DNA of 64,000 nt from Mytilus edulis. Taxonomy: Eukaryota > Mollusca > Bivalvia > Mytilida > Mytilidae. Shown here one piece after another: positions 21,600 through 34,800 of this stretch (positions are counted from its first letter, which is position 1; every line of letters begins with the position of its first letter). The notes under the pieces are model-generated. The model saw nothing but the letters and a program-made list of their open reading frames with translations. It searched no databases and was not told the origin of the DNA. A program made the translations under genes and the position numbers. The stretch lies in contig NC_092351.1 in NCBI RefSeq assembly GCF_963676685.1, forward strand, positions 40,538,733-40,602,732. Reading direction: 5' to 3'.

Positions 21600-22370
21600 G
21601 GTTTGAGAGAGAGCCGCTGATTTATTGACGAGGCGTAAGAGCAGATTTGACTCTCTCTACGCTTGATGCGCGCACTACAGTGTCGTCTAGCTGATTCAAC
21701 GCGATCACTGTTTTACAAAGAATGAGTTTGAGTATTGCTAAGTGGAATGTCAAAACACTTAGAGTAATTCTTTACTTCCTTTTCCACAATATTTGTTGCG
21801 TGGTATTCTTCGAACTGCTTGGCAGTTATGTTTCTCTAAGGACGTGCTTTTTTTTTTAGAAATTCGTCTGGTTCAATAGCGGGAATCAGCCCCATAACCC
21901 CTTTGTACATAAATATCAACTTCTAGCTTGTTCGTCTTGCAATTGTCTGGAGGTCTTGTAGTTCCAGTTGGACAATAACATTGGAGACACACCCGTCCGC
22001 TCTTGACTTGTAATCTATGGTGATAAATCTTGCCGCTTGACGTTGTGTCCTTTCTAGCTTATTTATATTTGTTATCGTGTAGAGGTTCCATTATATGGCT
22101 CCATATTGAATTTTCATCGTTGATCTGACGAGCGAAATGCAAGGTGGGTTTTTTTGCAATCTTGTGGGCAGTATTTCAAGTTTCTTCTTTGAAAGCCTAG
22201 TGTTGAATTTGCTTTCTTTGCCACGTTAAATTTGTAGACCTAGGTACAGGTTATGCTTGACTTGTTGTAGTATGTGTTCCTTTAAACTGTAGATTTTATG
22301 GCTTCTGTTTCTGATGCTTCGAATGTAGCATTTTTTGGCATTGAACCGCATTCCCCAGTAAATCCATAGT
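21600..22370 (-). pseudogene. Non-LTR retrotransposon RT remnant (C-terminal part)
   Basis: The minus strand can be read, with several stops and frameshifts, as the end of a LINE reverse transcriptase: WGMRFNAKKC near 22335, QQVKHNLYLGLQ near 22240, LVRSTMKIQYGA near 22110, KLERTQRQAARFITIDYKSR near 22030, then downstream VQLELQDLQT. The fixed order of motifs, and in particular the TQRQAARF / YGA block, is typical of CR1/Jockey-type thumb and C-terminal regions. No catalytic core is included. It is a decayed 5'-truncated copy. Confidence 0.75.
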
Positions 22371-23094
22371 GTACAAAAATGCAAGCTACTGACAAAATGA
22401 TGAGGCCTTAGAAATAGTTATTTAAAAGGATCCTCTTTGTCCCTTCGCCATCCATTAGCGCCTGAACTGGGTAGTATAAGAGCCAATTCCAAGCTCGTCC
22501 CCCTAAACACCTCCCTTTGTATATTGCACGTTTTACATGCTGGAAAAGACAGACCAAGTTGAGGGAATACCATCAATTAGTCTCCCCTTTTGCGCAAATA
22601 GTTATTTTCTTGATTCGTTAACCATGTTAACCCCATCTGATAAGTGTGTGTGATCTTACAATTAAACCTCGGTGATTTAGGCTGACCAATCATCATTCTT
22701 TATGTTAAAGTCACATCTTCAAATGCCATGAAAGGCGAAGGGAAAATATGATGCATGGGAACCATTTTGGACAACTCTTTGTGAGGCCTCTTCATCCTAT
22801 CAGGAGCTTGTACATTATAGATGTAAGAAACAATACCACGATCTTTGTTAATTTGGTATCGACAACGTATTCATACAGATACAGATACAGAGGATGTCGC
22901 GGTCGTTGTTAATGTGGAAAATCGGGTCTCCCGTGCACTGCTTTGTTTGCATGTGGTGGTAACTGTGAATAATCATAGCCAAATAGTAGTAATTTGAAAA
23001 ATGTTTTAGTACTTTAGTAATTAAATTTTGTTTTAATCAATCTATCTAAAACTCTGAATCAAAGATATGGATTGAGGACTCATTTTTTAAATTT
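22371..23094. other. Intergenic, nothing recognised
   Basis: Only a short (GATACA)n-like run near 22880 stands out. No frame with a recognisable domain. Confidence 0.35.
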
Positions 23095-23790
23095 ACCGTG
23101 CATATTGGATTTTTTTTTACCGGAAGTGTTATTTAAAAATGTACAGCAGAATGAAATTAGTGGTTTTGAGAATAACTAGAAGCCAAAATTAAAATAACAA
23201 GCAAAAAAAAAAAACCCCAAAAAACATTTTCTTTACATTTTGAAAAAAGTTGAATATTAAAATAGAAAATTGATATTTCTATATGTCCGCCGTTTTGGAT
23301 ATTACCGGAAGTAAGGTTTTCAAAGAGATATGTCTTATACATTGTATCCATAAGAAGCAAAAAAGAAAGGTCCCTGCACAATTAAAAGATAGTAGCAATA
23401 CAATAAAACACATTTCAATTACCCTCCCTAAAAATAAGCTTATTCTAGTACTATGTCCGCCATGTTGAATTTTACCGGGAGTAGGGTTTCTGAAGACATC
23501 TTATCTATATCATATATAAAAAGTAGTATATAACAAAGGTTTGTACCAAATATTATGTTAGTAGCATGATAATAACACCTTTTCACATACGGCTATATAG
23601 CCTTCGATATAGGGCCGATTTAAGTATGATGTCCGCCATTTTGGATATGACCGGAAGTGAGACATTTTTTTCAAATGCCTTCATATATCTGAAATAAAAA
23701 AATAATACTTGAGGAAGGTCTATGCCAAATGTCATACTTGTAGCAGGATGTGCACAATTCTGAAATATGCTTGTAGCCGCCGCACTAATA
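23095..23790 (+). repeat. Degenerate ~175-bp tandem repeat
   Basis: The phrase ATGTCCGCCRTTTTGGATATKACCGGAAGT recurs at about 23283, 23454 and 23629, with a weaker start near 23105. Spacing is about 171-178 bp. Spacer sequences are strongly diverged. It may be an old satellite or a decayed tandem-core transposon. Confidence 0.65.
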
Positions 23791-23843
23791 GCTGTAAAAA
23801 GAGAAGCGACACACAAAATAAGGTCTTCTCGTTTAATAGTATA

Positions 23844-24190
23844 GATGTTATCCATAATCTTTATGGTTATCTCCCCTTTATTTTCGCTAATAATGAAAAA
23901 ATTAAAGGATCCTTTTTATATTTTTCATTTAAATCAAATAGTAATATATTTTTTTTGTAAACCACTTTTTCGTATGCATTTTTGAGTAATTAGTAACATA
24001 CGTAAACATAAATTTTAATTAATTAACATGTGTTATTCAAAATTAAACCCTTATAAAATAAAGTATAATTATTGATTTGAAGGTTTGCAAAGGCCAAATG
24101 GAATGCGAAGAACGGTTAAAGATAAAGAAAAACATCTAATTTTACGTATTTTTAACACCTCCTCTGAGGTCACATTCATAACTAATCAGT
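23844..24190 (+). repeat. Dispersed repeat, copy 2 (partner at 16369)
   Basis: Same order of shared blocks as at 16369-16740, from GTTATCCATAATCTTTATGG to the ACACCTCCTCTGAGGTCACA region. Confidence 0.65.
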
Positions 24191-24480
24191 CTATCACACA
24201 GAGGGAAATCTTTATTAATCACAACATGAGGAACGATTGAATAAAGGTGAACTTGTTTTGAAAATGAACTTCATTTATTAGTCCCTCCCTCCTTTAAAAA
24301 CAAAATCAGTCAAAGAAAATCGGATGATCGCAAGTTATGTTGGATGATTAATAAATGACAGGCTGTTTTGATACCTGTCAAACAGATATGTACTCCTTGT
24401 ACATTCCTGTTGGGTTGTTTTTCGCTTGATGGTTGAACACGGCAAGGAATTTGGGAACGGTCGGAATTCTGGGGATGCTC

Positions 24481-26848
24481 AAGGTCCATTCGTCACAACT
24501 CGGCCGACTCCTTACCTCATCTAACAGTAGAAGGAGAGTAGCGGAGTCACCCGTGGATTGCCGATTGACTAAAGGTCCATTCGTCACAAATCGGCCGATT
24601 CCGTACCTCATCTAACAGTAGAAGGAGAGTAGCGGAGTCACCTGAGGATTGCCGATTGACTCAAGGTTCATTCGTCACAACTCGGCCGACTCCTTACCTC
24701 ATCTAACAGTAGAAGGAGAGTAGCGGAATCACCCGAGGATTGCCGATTGACTCAAGGTCCATTCGTCACAACTCGGCCGACTCCTTACCTCATCTAACAG
24801 TAGAAGGAGAGTAGCGGAATCACCCGAGGATTGCCGATTGACTCAAGGTCCATTCGTCACAACTCTGACGACTCCTTACCTCATCTAACAGTAGAAGGAG
24901 AGTAGCGGAGTCACCCGAGGATTGTCGATTGACTCAAGGTCCATTCGTCACAACTCGGCCGACTCCTTACCTCATCTAACAGTAGAAGGAGAGTAGCGGA
25001 ATCACCCGAGGATTGCCGATTGACTCAAGGTCCATTCGTCACAACTCGGCCGACTCCTTACCTCATCTAACAGTAGAAGGAGAGTAGCGGAGTCACCCGA
25101 GGATTGTCGATTGACTCAAGGTCCATTCGTCACAACTCGGCCGACTCCTTACCTCATCTAACAGTAGAAGGAGAGTAGCGGAATCACCCGAGGATTGCCG
25201 ATTGACTCAAGGTTCATTCGTCACAACTCGGCCGACTCCTTACCTCATCTAACAGTAGAAGGAGAGTAGCGGAATCACCCGAGGATTGCCGATTGACTCA
25301 AGGTTCATTCGTCACAACTCGGCCGACTCCTTACCTCATCTAACAGTAGAAGGAGAGTAGCGGAATCACCCGAGGATTGCCGATTGACTCAAGGTCCATT
25401 CGTCACAACTCGGCCGATTCCTTACCTCATCTAACAGTAGAAGGAGAGTAGCGGAGTCACCCGAGGATTGTCGATTGACTCAAGGTCCATTCGTCACAAC
25501 TCGGCCGACTCCTTACCTCATCTAACAGTAGAAGGAGAGTAGCGGAGTCACCCAAGGATTGCCGATTGACTCAAGGTCCATTCGTCACAACTCGGCCGAC
25601 TCCTTACCTCATCTAACAGTAGAAGGAGAGCAGCGGAATCACCCGAGGATTGCCGATTGACTCAAGGTCCATTCGTCACAACTCGGACGACTCCTTACCT
25701 CATCTAACAGTAGAAGGAGAGTAGCGGAGTCACCCGAGGATTGTCGATTGACTCAAGGTTCATTCGTCACAACTCGGCCGACTCCTTACCTCATCTAACA
25801 GTAGAAGGAGAGTAGCGGAATCACCCGAGGATTGCCGATTGACTCAAGGTCCATTCGTCACAACTCGGCCGACTCCTTACCTCATCTAACAGTAGAAGGA
25901 GAGTAGCGGAGTCACCCGAGGATTGTCGATTGACTCAAGGTCCATTCGTCACAACTCGGCCGACTCCTTACCTCATCTAACAGTAGAAGGAGAGTAGCGG
26001 AATCACCCGAGGATTGCCGATTGACTCAAGGTTCATTCGTCACAACTCGGCCGACTCCTTACCTCATCTAACAGTAGAAGGAGAGTAGCGGAATCACCCG
26101 AGGATTGCCGATTGACTCAAGGTCCATTCGTCACAACTCGGCCGATTCCGTACCTCATCTAACAGTAGAAGGAGATTAGCGGAGTCACCCGAGGATTGCC
26201 GATTGACTCAAGGTCCATTCGTCACAACTCGGCCGACTCCTTACCTCATCTAACAGTAGAAGGAGAGTAGCGGAGTCACCCGAGGATTGTGGATTGACTC
26301 AAGGTCCATTCGTCACAACTCGGCCGACTCCTTACCTCATCTAACAGTAGAAGGAGAGTAGCGGAATCACCCGAGGATTGCCGATTGACTCAAGGTTCAT
26401 TCGTCACAACTCGGCCGACTCCTTACCTCATCTAACAGTAGAAGGAGAGTAGCGGAATCACCCGAGGATTGCCGATTGACTCAAGGTCCATTCGTCACAA
26501 CTCGGCCGATTCCGTACCTCATCTAACAGTAGAAGGAGATTAGCGGAGTCACCCGAGGATTGCCGATTGACTCAAGGTCCATTCGTCACAACTCGGCCGA
26601 TTCCGTACCTCATCTAACAGTAGGAGAGTAGCGGAATCACCCGAGGATTGCCGGTTGACTCAAGGTCCATTCGTCACAACTCGGCCGATTCCGTACCTCA
26701 TCTAACAGTAGAAGAGTAGCGGAATCACCCGAGGATTGTCGATTGACTCAAGGTCCATTCGTCACAACTCGGCCGATTCCGTACCTCATCTAACAGTAGA
26801 AGGAGAGAAGCGGAGTCACCCGAGGATTGTCGATTGACTCAAGGTCCC
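24481..26848. repeat. 91-bp satellite, 26 tandem copies
   Basis: The monomer begins AAGGTCCATTCGTCACAACT and includes CGGCCGACTCCTTACCTCAT, CTAACAGTAGAAGGAGAGTA and GATTGCCGATTGACTC. Starts are spaced exactly 91 bp from 24481 onward; two late monomers have 3-bp deletions, giving 26 units in 2360 bp. Variants differ at fixed positions (GGAGTC/GGAATC, TTGCCG/TTGTCG, GGTCC/GGTTC, ACTCCTT/ATTCCGT). Units 16-19 and 20-23 show the same four-unit variant pattern. GACTCC...GGAGTC within a monomer could form a hairpin. No transcript or gene was recognised in it. Confidence 0.97.
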
Positions 26849-27003
26849 AACCCAAGGACCCAAGGAAAGTGGCAAAGCAGCTAAACTATATATCGTACTT
26901 ACAGAAAGAAATAAAACTGTTAGAATTTGATACCCGACCTATGTCGATGAGGAGTGCAAATGATGATAATCTTACTGTTTTGTTTCAAATCTAAAATATT
27001 CAG

Positions 27004-27140
27004 GGCAGTGGCGGATCCAGGAGGAGGGTTCGGGGGGTTGGAACCCCCCCTTTTTTTGGACGATCAATGTATTTGAATGGGGACATATAGTTGGACCCCC
27101 CCCCCTTTTTTTTAAAGTGGCTGGATCCGCCCCTGCAGGG
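27004..27140. mobile_element. GGCGGATC/GATCCGCC TIR element, full copy
   Basis: Begins CAGTGGCGGATCCAG and ends CTGGATCCGCCCCTG, imperfect inverted termini. Between them are GGTTGGAACCCCCCC and ATGTATTTGAATGGGGACAT, shared with 15812-15966. Confidence 0.75.
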
Positions 27141-28484
27141 ATAAAAAGAGGGGGAGAGTTCAATGTAAGAAAGCTTACTGAAAACATCATAATAAGACTG
27201 AAATTTCAAATGAGTGGGAATATTACGTTCCCAAATAGATAATCTCTCCACCAACCTGAAAAATGAAAACGTCTATTATAAATCGGCTAGCTTACAATAC
27301 ACATGATTACAAATACAGAATTGCTGGCTGAATCTAATGAAAGGCATGCCAGTCGAGTGGTTCAGGATAAATGCGTCTAAAGAAAAACAGGTCAACAATC
27401 TGAGAAATAGTATGCATTATCCTGGTGATGATGATATGTTAAACATGAATAGATTTTAAAAGCTTTTATTTACAACTCAACAAGGGGGACAAATCAGTAT
27501 ATAGATCATCAGATATGTTGTATGGAGTAGAGAATAAAGACCAGCCGAGGTCTAACTATACCTCCTTTATAAGACTTAAAACTCTGAACATTGAAGTTAA
27601 AAAAACTGAATTTTGGGTTTACAATTTGTGGCCAGAACTGGGATTTACTTCTGATAAACTTGTAACTGATCCAGGGCCGGGTTCACAAACATGGTCTTTT
27701 GGAAATTGAATGTCTTCAGTAAAATATTAAGAGAAGTAGCACCGGTGGACTTTTTCGGAAACTTAATAAAAAGGAAATAAAAGAAGTGATCTGTACCATT
27801 ATTGGTTTTGGCATTCAACAAAGTGACAATACACTACTCGAACTTAAAACAAGCCATATCGACTACTTTCAGATCCAATTCCAGATGGCTATAACTGGGC
27901 GTCACTAGAGTGACAATGTTTTGTGATCACTTGTTTGACCTCCAAACGTAAATCGGTAGAAAGAATCAGACGTGATGAGCAATTAATAAAATTTATTTTG
28001 GGAAATTTCATGACAGTATGGTATGTAGATATTGCATCAGACATTTTTTTAGATGCAATTAAGTTCCAAGAAACCTGAATTCAATTCTTTTAAAACGATG
28101 AATTACAATACAATGATATTGTATATTTTTTGTAATTTATCTACTTCTGATTTTTGTTTGTGAGGTTATAACAGATAATAGTTCCTGATTTTTCACATTA
28201 TGTACACATGGATAAAATGTACATATGTACATCATACTGTGTTCAATAACTAAATGTACTTGTACATTTATTGATTAAATTATTGATTCTTATCAGTCGG
28301 TATTCTACTTCGTCAAAATTATCTCCCCATAACGCCAGTTCAATTTCACAATCGGAGAAATGGAAGCCATTGTAGGGATAACGCGCTGCCAATTTTGCTC
28401 TTGGAAACCGATAAGTTTATCCACATTGCACCATAACGATCCTTATATGTCAGTTGTATCAACTAGCTAATGAGCATCAGTTAA
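27141..28484. other. Intergenic, nothing recognised
   Basis: A 64-codon frame at 27515-27709 is the largest. It has no domain and no convincing splice context. No repeats were recognised by eye. Confidence 0.35.
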
Positions 28485-29140
28485 TGATCTTGTCTGCATT
28501 GATTCAACTTTAAACTATTGTCTGATCGGTTGTCAGGTGAAATTTTCGAAAATTCATAAACATTTTAAAAAATTCTAATTAAATATTTCGTGGAAGGAAA
28601 GACTAGGTTTTTTTAATGGTTGAAGACTATAATCCCTAGATTTCACACACAAAAAATTATAAAAAATTATAATTTTTCGAAGATATGCATTTTCATCATC
28701 CAACTCGAAAGACTGTCGTCAAATACTTTCAGTAGAAAATAGCTAATCGAACACACCCACTCTGTTTTTGTGATTCATTAGATAGGTATTTCACTTGACC
28801 CATATATTTCATCTTTTAGTACTGTGATTTGTTTATGTTATAAAGTCAACCTGTAGCTTTGATATATACAAATGATAGAATCTGAAGCGAGACGATGTAT
28901 GAATTATTCTTGCTTTGTACGATATCAAGACAAAATATTCAACTCAAACACACCCTAACAGAAAAAGTTGCAATCGATTTTCTCTTTCAGATACAATTGT
29001 TACCCATTTTTTTGAATTTTTTCTTGAGTCACATAAAAGAAGGGCAGACACGCAAATTACTTAACTAATAGATTGATATGTTTTCCGTCCGTGGTAGATT
29101 AAAAAAAAATCGAAGGTTATGCATTTTCTACATCCAACTT
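28485..29140 (+). repeat. Uninterrupted copy of the 17.7/19.8 kb repeat
   Basis: Contains in one piece the two parts found at 17690-17895 and 19804-20130. The joint reads CATCCAACTCGAAAGACTG at about 28699-28717, the site where the other copy carries the 1.9 kb element. A short third trace occurs at about 29120-29150. Confidence 0.8.
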
Positions 29141-29703
29141 GAAAGATACCCATGTCGTCGACTTGAAATCTAATTGTTTTGCTCAACTATGTACTTAATA
29201 AATTGAAAACTTATGTAAATGGTGTTTTTAAAATAAAACAATTCGTAATTGAGAAGAAAATTGTAATTTTGTTTGTTTTAAAAAAAAATTTCACTATAGT
29301 AAACATTACATGAAGCATTTATCGCCTTCTCTAACAAAGAGCTTCGATTCTTTTGTTCTATTACAACCTGGTTTCCGACTGTTATATGACGTGCTTCTTT
29401 CGCTTTGTAAATAAACCCATTCTCTAAATCCAATAACATTTGTTTTGCACATGCGTATATTGACTACTGAGGAATAATTAATTTTATCAAATTCGCATGC
29501 ATTTAATATATTTCATTCACTTAAAACACTTCCAAAAATGATGCACATATTATTACTAATTCTTTTATTATGACTAAAGTTTTGTAATTCAAAATTGACA
29601 CATTTGACCTAGATACGGCAACCGCTCATGCTGGCTGTTCAAAACTCCTCCCTCTGAAAAATCACATTGCCAGTCGTTTGCTTGTTTAAAAATAAAAAAA
29701 TTG

Positions 29704-30195
29704 TAAGGGTTCCGCGGAACCCAGTGTCTCGCCTACTTTTGCTGTTAATCACACACTCATAAAAAATGATGAAAAAAATCAATAAAATTATTCCTCTCGA
29801 TACTATCTTTTGATTGTCAGAAGCTTCTGTCAAAGTTTGGTAAAAATCCAGGCTATTTTAAAAATCTTAAACATGTTTTAAATACTTTAACTGCAGACTG
29901 TATGTAATGTTAACTGGAAGAAAAACTAAGTCCATTTATAAGTAAAATACGGGAAAAATGGAATTTTATTTTACAAAATTTACTTCTGGATACTATCTCC
30001 TGATCATAAACAAGCTTCTGGCCAAGTTTTGTACATTTCCAGGATAGTTTAAGAAAGTTATTAAAATTTCAAAAACTTTAACCACAGAGTGAATATTTGT
30101 GGACGCCGCCGCCGACGACGACGACGACGCCGACGGAATGTAGGATCGCTATGTCTCGCTTTTTCGACTAAAGTCGAAGGCTCGACAAAAATGAA
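29704..30195 (+). mobile_element. Hairpin-headed element with GAC microsatellite
   Basis: Head GGGTTCCGCGGAACCCAGTG is a perfect palindrome. Two diverged monomers start at about 29800 and 29990 (GATACTATCTYYTGAT; period about 190). Then come a (GCCGAC/GACGAC)n run at 30101-30135 and a tail with GGATCGCTATGTCTCGC and TCGACTAAAGTCGA, another short palindrome. Bivalve dispersed element by general knowledge. Confidence 0.7.
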
Positions 30196-30639
30196 GTTCA
30201 TGGAAGAGCCTACATATACGCTATCGGATATAGAAATTACCTTAATTGTCCTAATCAGAATCGAAATAATTGATGCAAGCTATACTTTATTGTAGTTTTA
30301 ACTATCGCTCGGGCAAAATAATGACAAATATAATGCCTACCCATGTAAAAACTACAATAAATTATTTCTCAATTAAATTTTCCTTAAGTTATATGGTCGT
30401 CCTAAATATTCATTAAATATTTGTCACTGAAATTGAAGCAAATGTGCGAGTTCAGAATATCCATGAAATATTTGCCACTGAGTTTTAAGACAACTTTAAT
30501 CATTCAATTAATCATAGAACTCGGTTATAAATGTATACCATATTTCCCTTAAATTTAAAAATTTAATCAATGTAAATTAACAGAATTAGTAAATCTTTAG
30601 TTATTTCTTGAAAATGAAAACTAATTAGTATAATAGTTC

Positions 30640-31090
30640 CAGATGAAAATGGGAACGCCACAAAAGACTAAATGACACTAAAGTTAATAACTAAACAGCT
30701 GCGTCAAAGCACATAGTCATGATACGTCTGTTTTATTCATAGATATTGTTGCACAGATGAAATGGAATATTGTACAAAACAATACCAACAGGACATTCTG
30801 AACTCATTGGTCCAGATAAATTGACAATATCATGACATAAAACAAAACGAAGGACGACGAACAGGTTCAGGAAACTCTACATAGAAAGGACAAAATAAAA
30901 GACCGAGAAACACGATACCAACCCAGGGTAATTTCAGATGAGCTGGAAGGATAAGCAGACTCTCTTCTACTAGTGACACCATTGTGTTACTTATATAAAA
31001 TACGTTGATAAGAAAATATAAAATGATTAGGGATCAAGACTAAATAGTGGATTGGTAACCGACTCTAATCTGACCCTTAGACATTGGTAA
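30640..31090. repeat. Decayed dispersed repeat resembling 51250-51480
   Basis: Contains AAAGACCGAGAAACACG, CAGGGTAATTTCAGATGAGCT and GGAAGGATAAGCAGACT, similar in order to AAACCGGGAGTGAAATCAGG, CCAGAAGGGTAAGCA at 51360-51400, which lies next to the Penelope-like RT. It may be a 3' region of the same element family. Confidence 0.45.
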
Positions 31091-31767
31091 ACCTTCAGGC
31101 AAGTAAAATTCTTAACCCTTGTCATGACCGAATGTGAAGTTAAATCTTGAAAGTAAAACATCATAGTCTAGTCGAAATAGAATGTGAGCTTACATGCGAC
31201 AATTCCAAAAGTTCGCAGTAGTTTGATCCAAGTATCATACTAGAATAAGTGCTAGACTTTTAATTCTAAAAGTTGAAATCCAATAATGATGGAATGAAAA
31301 AATCAAAAGCAATTATGTGAAGAGTCCAATAAATTTATCCTTGCATTAACAAGTTGGTATACAACATGTGAAAAATTTAGTCACTTAGACAGACAATCCC
31401 CCCCCCCCCCCCCTCATATCTGATGTAGTATATAAATATTACTGTTTCACTGTACAACATCTAAATACTTTTGTGAAAGGAGAATGATCCTCTATATAGA
31501 TAAAAAAAAATATAACAGACGACCGGAGTCCAGAATCTAAAACGTCTTGAACTGCACTGGTTTATTTACTACAAGTGTGTTTCCTTACAGATTTCTGTTC
31601 AATAATTAAAAGATATCTGATAGTTAATATCCCACAACCCTTATCGACAAACTGACTAAAAAAAGGAGCTTTCTTCCACCAAATAAAACTTCCTTTATAT
31701 TTGAATTATCATGCGTTTGAAGAATATGTGGACGGACCACATACAGAGGAAATAATAGTATGCCATT

Positions 31768-31857
31768 ACTTATTCCATTTATGTGGGGCATGTACATACG
31801 TGGTCCACTGAACAAGGAAAATGATAGTGCGAGTGGGGCACAGCGTACTAGGGACAC
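31768..31857 (-). repeat. Fragment of GCCCCAC element
   Basis: On the minus strand this reads GTCCCTAGTACGCTGTGCCCCAC, TCGCACTATCATTTTCC and GTTCAGTGGACC, the head of the family at 11104 and 61065. It is cut off where the LINE 3' end begins. Confidence 0.65.
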
Positions 31858-34800
31858 CTCACCTCACCTCACCTATCCTCTTCATGCTGGTCGGCATTTA
31901 AGACCCTGATACATTTTTCCCATTTTACACGGTCTTTAGCTGCTGTTCTTGCTGTAGCCCAGCTGTTCCATTCAAGTGATGTTCTTTCAGTCTCTACAGT
32001 CCGTCTCTAGGTGGTTTTGGGACGTCCAACTTTCCTCTTTCCCTCAGGTTTCCATGTCAGTGAAACTGAGTATATATACTGTTGGTATCCATTCTTAGTA
32101 CATTGCCAATCCATCTCCAACGCCGTTCTTTTATATCATCACTTAGCTTCATTGTTCCAACTTTTATGTGAATGTTTTCGTTTGATATAGTATCAGGCCA
32201 TCTTATTTTTAGTATCTGTCTTAGACAGTTGTTTTTGGAAGGTGTTCAATTTCTTCTTGTCTTGCTCAGTTGTTTTCCAGGTTTCACATCCATACAGTAG
32301 GACTGATATGACTGAGCTGTTAAATAACCTGACCTTTGTTTTAAATGACAGTACCGATGATCTCCATATTTCCCTTAGCCTGCTAAATTGGCCTTGAGCT
32401 TTTTTCAACCTGTTGACCATGTCATTGTCGCAGCCACCTTTTGTTGTTACTATTCCTCCTAGGCAAGTGAAGGTATCGACATCCTTTAGGTCTTTCTCAT
32501 TTAACTTCACTAGGTTGTTATTTGTGGTGTTCATCCGCATTACCTTTGTTTTAGATGTGTTTATCTTGAGTTCTATTTTGCTGGCATTTTCTTGCAGTTT
32601 ATCTGTTTTAGTTGTATGTGTTGGAATTTGGAAGACAGTAGTGCTAGGTCGTCAGGAAAATCAAAGTCATCTAGTTTGGTGGTAAATTCCATCTAATTCG
32701 TGTTTCATGATCTTTAATCGGTTGTTTCATGACAGAAATAAGAAATCAGACATCATGCATCCTTGTTTAACTCCCGTTTTTACTTTCAACCATTCTGATT
32801 GTATTCCTTCGTCTATGACTGTACACTCGAATGAATCGTAAAATAGTTTTATAACTGTGATGAGTTTGTCTGGGATGTGGTAAGCTTTTAAGATGGACCA
32901 TAAGCTTTTCCTGTGGATGGAATCAAACGCTTTTTCAAAGTCTACAAAGTTGATGTACAAAGGAGCATTCCATTCAGAACATTGTTCTATGATGTTTCTT
33001 AATGTGAAAAGTTGTACGGTAGTGCTTTTACCCCTTCTAAAGCCAGCTTGTTCTTGTCTCAGCTCTTCATCTATTCCTTCTTGTATTCTTTGGATGACGA
33101 TTTTTGTGAATACCTTACTTGGCACAGAAAGTAGTGTTATGCCTCTGTAGTTCGATCTCATTTCTTTACTATTTTAACTATAAGACCTTTATTCCACTCT
33201 TGGTATTTCATCGCCAATCCATATCATATTGTAAAGCTTATGTAAATACTTGGTCGTTGTTATTGTATCAGCTTTTAGTATCTCAGCTGTTATGCCATCT
33301 ATGCCTCCTGACTTCCCATTTTTCAATCTTTTCAAGGCTTTTGTAATTTCCTCTTTCCTGATTGGACCTATATCAATCTCTCTTTCCTCGATTTCATAGT
33401 TTATATTGATGTCAAATGGTATTTCATGTTCTGGTCTGTTCAATACTTCTTGAAAGTGTTCTTTCCATCTTTTAAGTTTTTCGTCATGATTAGATAATGG
33501 ATTTCCAGACTTATCTTTGATGACTTGAGGTGGTTTCCGTTTTTCATTACAAATTGTTCTTGTTACCGTTTTCATCATACCATTGCTTGCTGCTTTTTCT
33601 GCTTCTTCTATTAAGTTGTCTGTCCATTGTCTTTTGTCATTTCTCATACTTTTCTTAACCTCCTTGTCTTTGTCACTATACTTGGCATTTAAGCTGTTCT
33701 TAACTCGTTCTGATCTACTGTTGTTATTTCTTTCCTTTAGTTGTCTTCTCTCATCTACAAGTTTCCACGACTCATTGGGGATCCAGGGCTTTTGCCCACG
33801 CTCTTTGAAACCTATGGTGTTAGTTGCGGTTTCCTTATAGCATTTTGTTATACCTTCCCAGAATGTTTCTATGTCCTCTAGTTCGTCTTAGAGTTGGAAA
33901 ATGTTCTTTAGCTCGATTGAAAATGCTTTTCTTTCTTCTGGACGTTGTAGTTTTGTGGTATCGAATATCTTTCTTGAAGTATCTGTTACTATTTTTTATT
34001 TCTTAAGTTTAATTCTTAATTTGCAATTGAGGAGTTCGTGATCGCTTCCGATGTCTGCTCCTCTCATTGCCCTTGTGTCCAGTATTGAAGTTCTGTGTTG
34101 TCTAGTAACCAGGATATGGTCTATTTGATTTTCTGTTTTCTTGTTTGGTGATATTCATGTTACTTTGTGTTTGTCTTTATGTGGAAAGATTGTGACAGTA
34201 ATGGCTAAGTTGTTCCTTTGACAAATATCAAGGTTTTCTCCATTTTCATTTCTTCTCCCTATTCCATGCCTTCTCATGGTGTTCTCAAGACCTTCATTGT
34301 TCATCCCAACCTTTGCATTAAAGTCTCCCATTACTAACAGGATGTCATGTTTAGCTGTTCAATGAAGCTTTCTTTGTTTCATCTGTAGCATCGTTGGTCT
34401 GTGTATATACAGTGATACTTATTTTAATGGTAGTTGTGTGAAATCTGGTATACATTAATCTCTCAGTGATTGGCTTCCATTCAATCAATGCCTTTTTTGA
34501 TATGTTTGACAGCATCATTCCAACTCCTGATGTAATCCATCATTCCTGCCTGAGTATAATACTTGACCATTTTCAAGTGTAAGCTTTCCACTGTCTAGCC
34601 ATCTGATCTCGTTTAAGGCCAATATTTCTATGTTGTATCTGTCCATTCCCCTCTTCATTTCTGCAGTTTTACCTGTGGCATACATTGTTCTTACATTCCA
34701 ACTGCCTAGAAGTATATTATCTTTTGGTGTACACAAGGGTGTCAACGTGTGGACTTCCCGTGGGCTTTCATCCATCAGCGTCATGTCCCTTAAACCATGT

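Noticed and set aside
24378-24615. Open frames on both strands at the start of the 91-bp array
   Set aside because: They consist of the satellite monomer, which contains no repeated long frame across units.
24481-26848. CRISPR-like array
   Set aside because: The whole 91-bp unit is conserved with no unique spacers, and the setting is eukaryotic.
27515-27709. 64-codon open frame
   Set aside because: No domain, no conserved neighbours, no splice signals of note.
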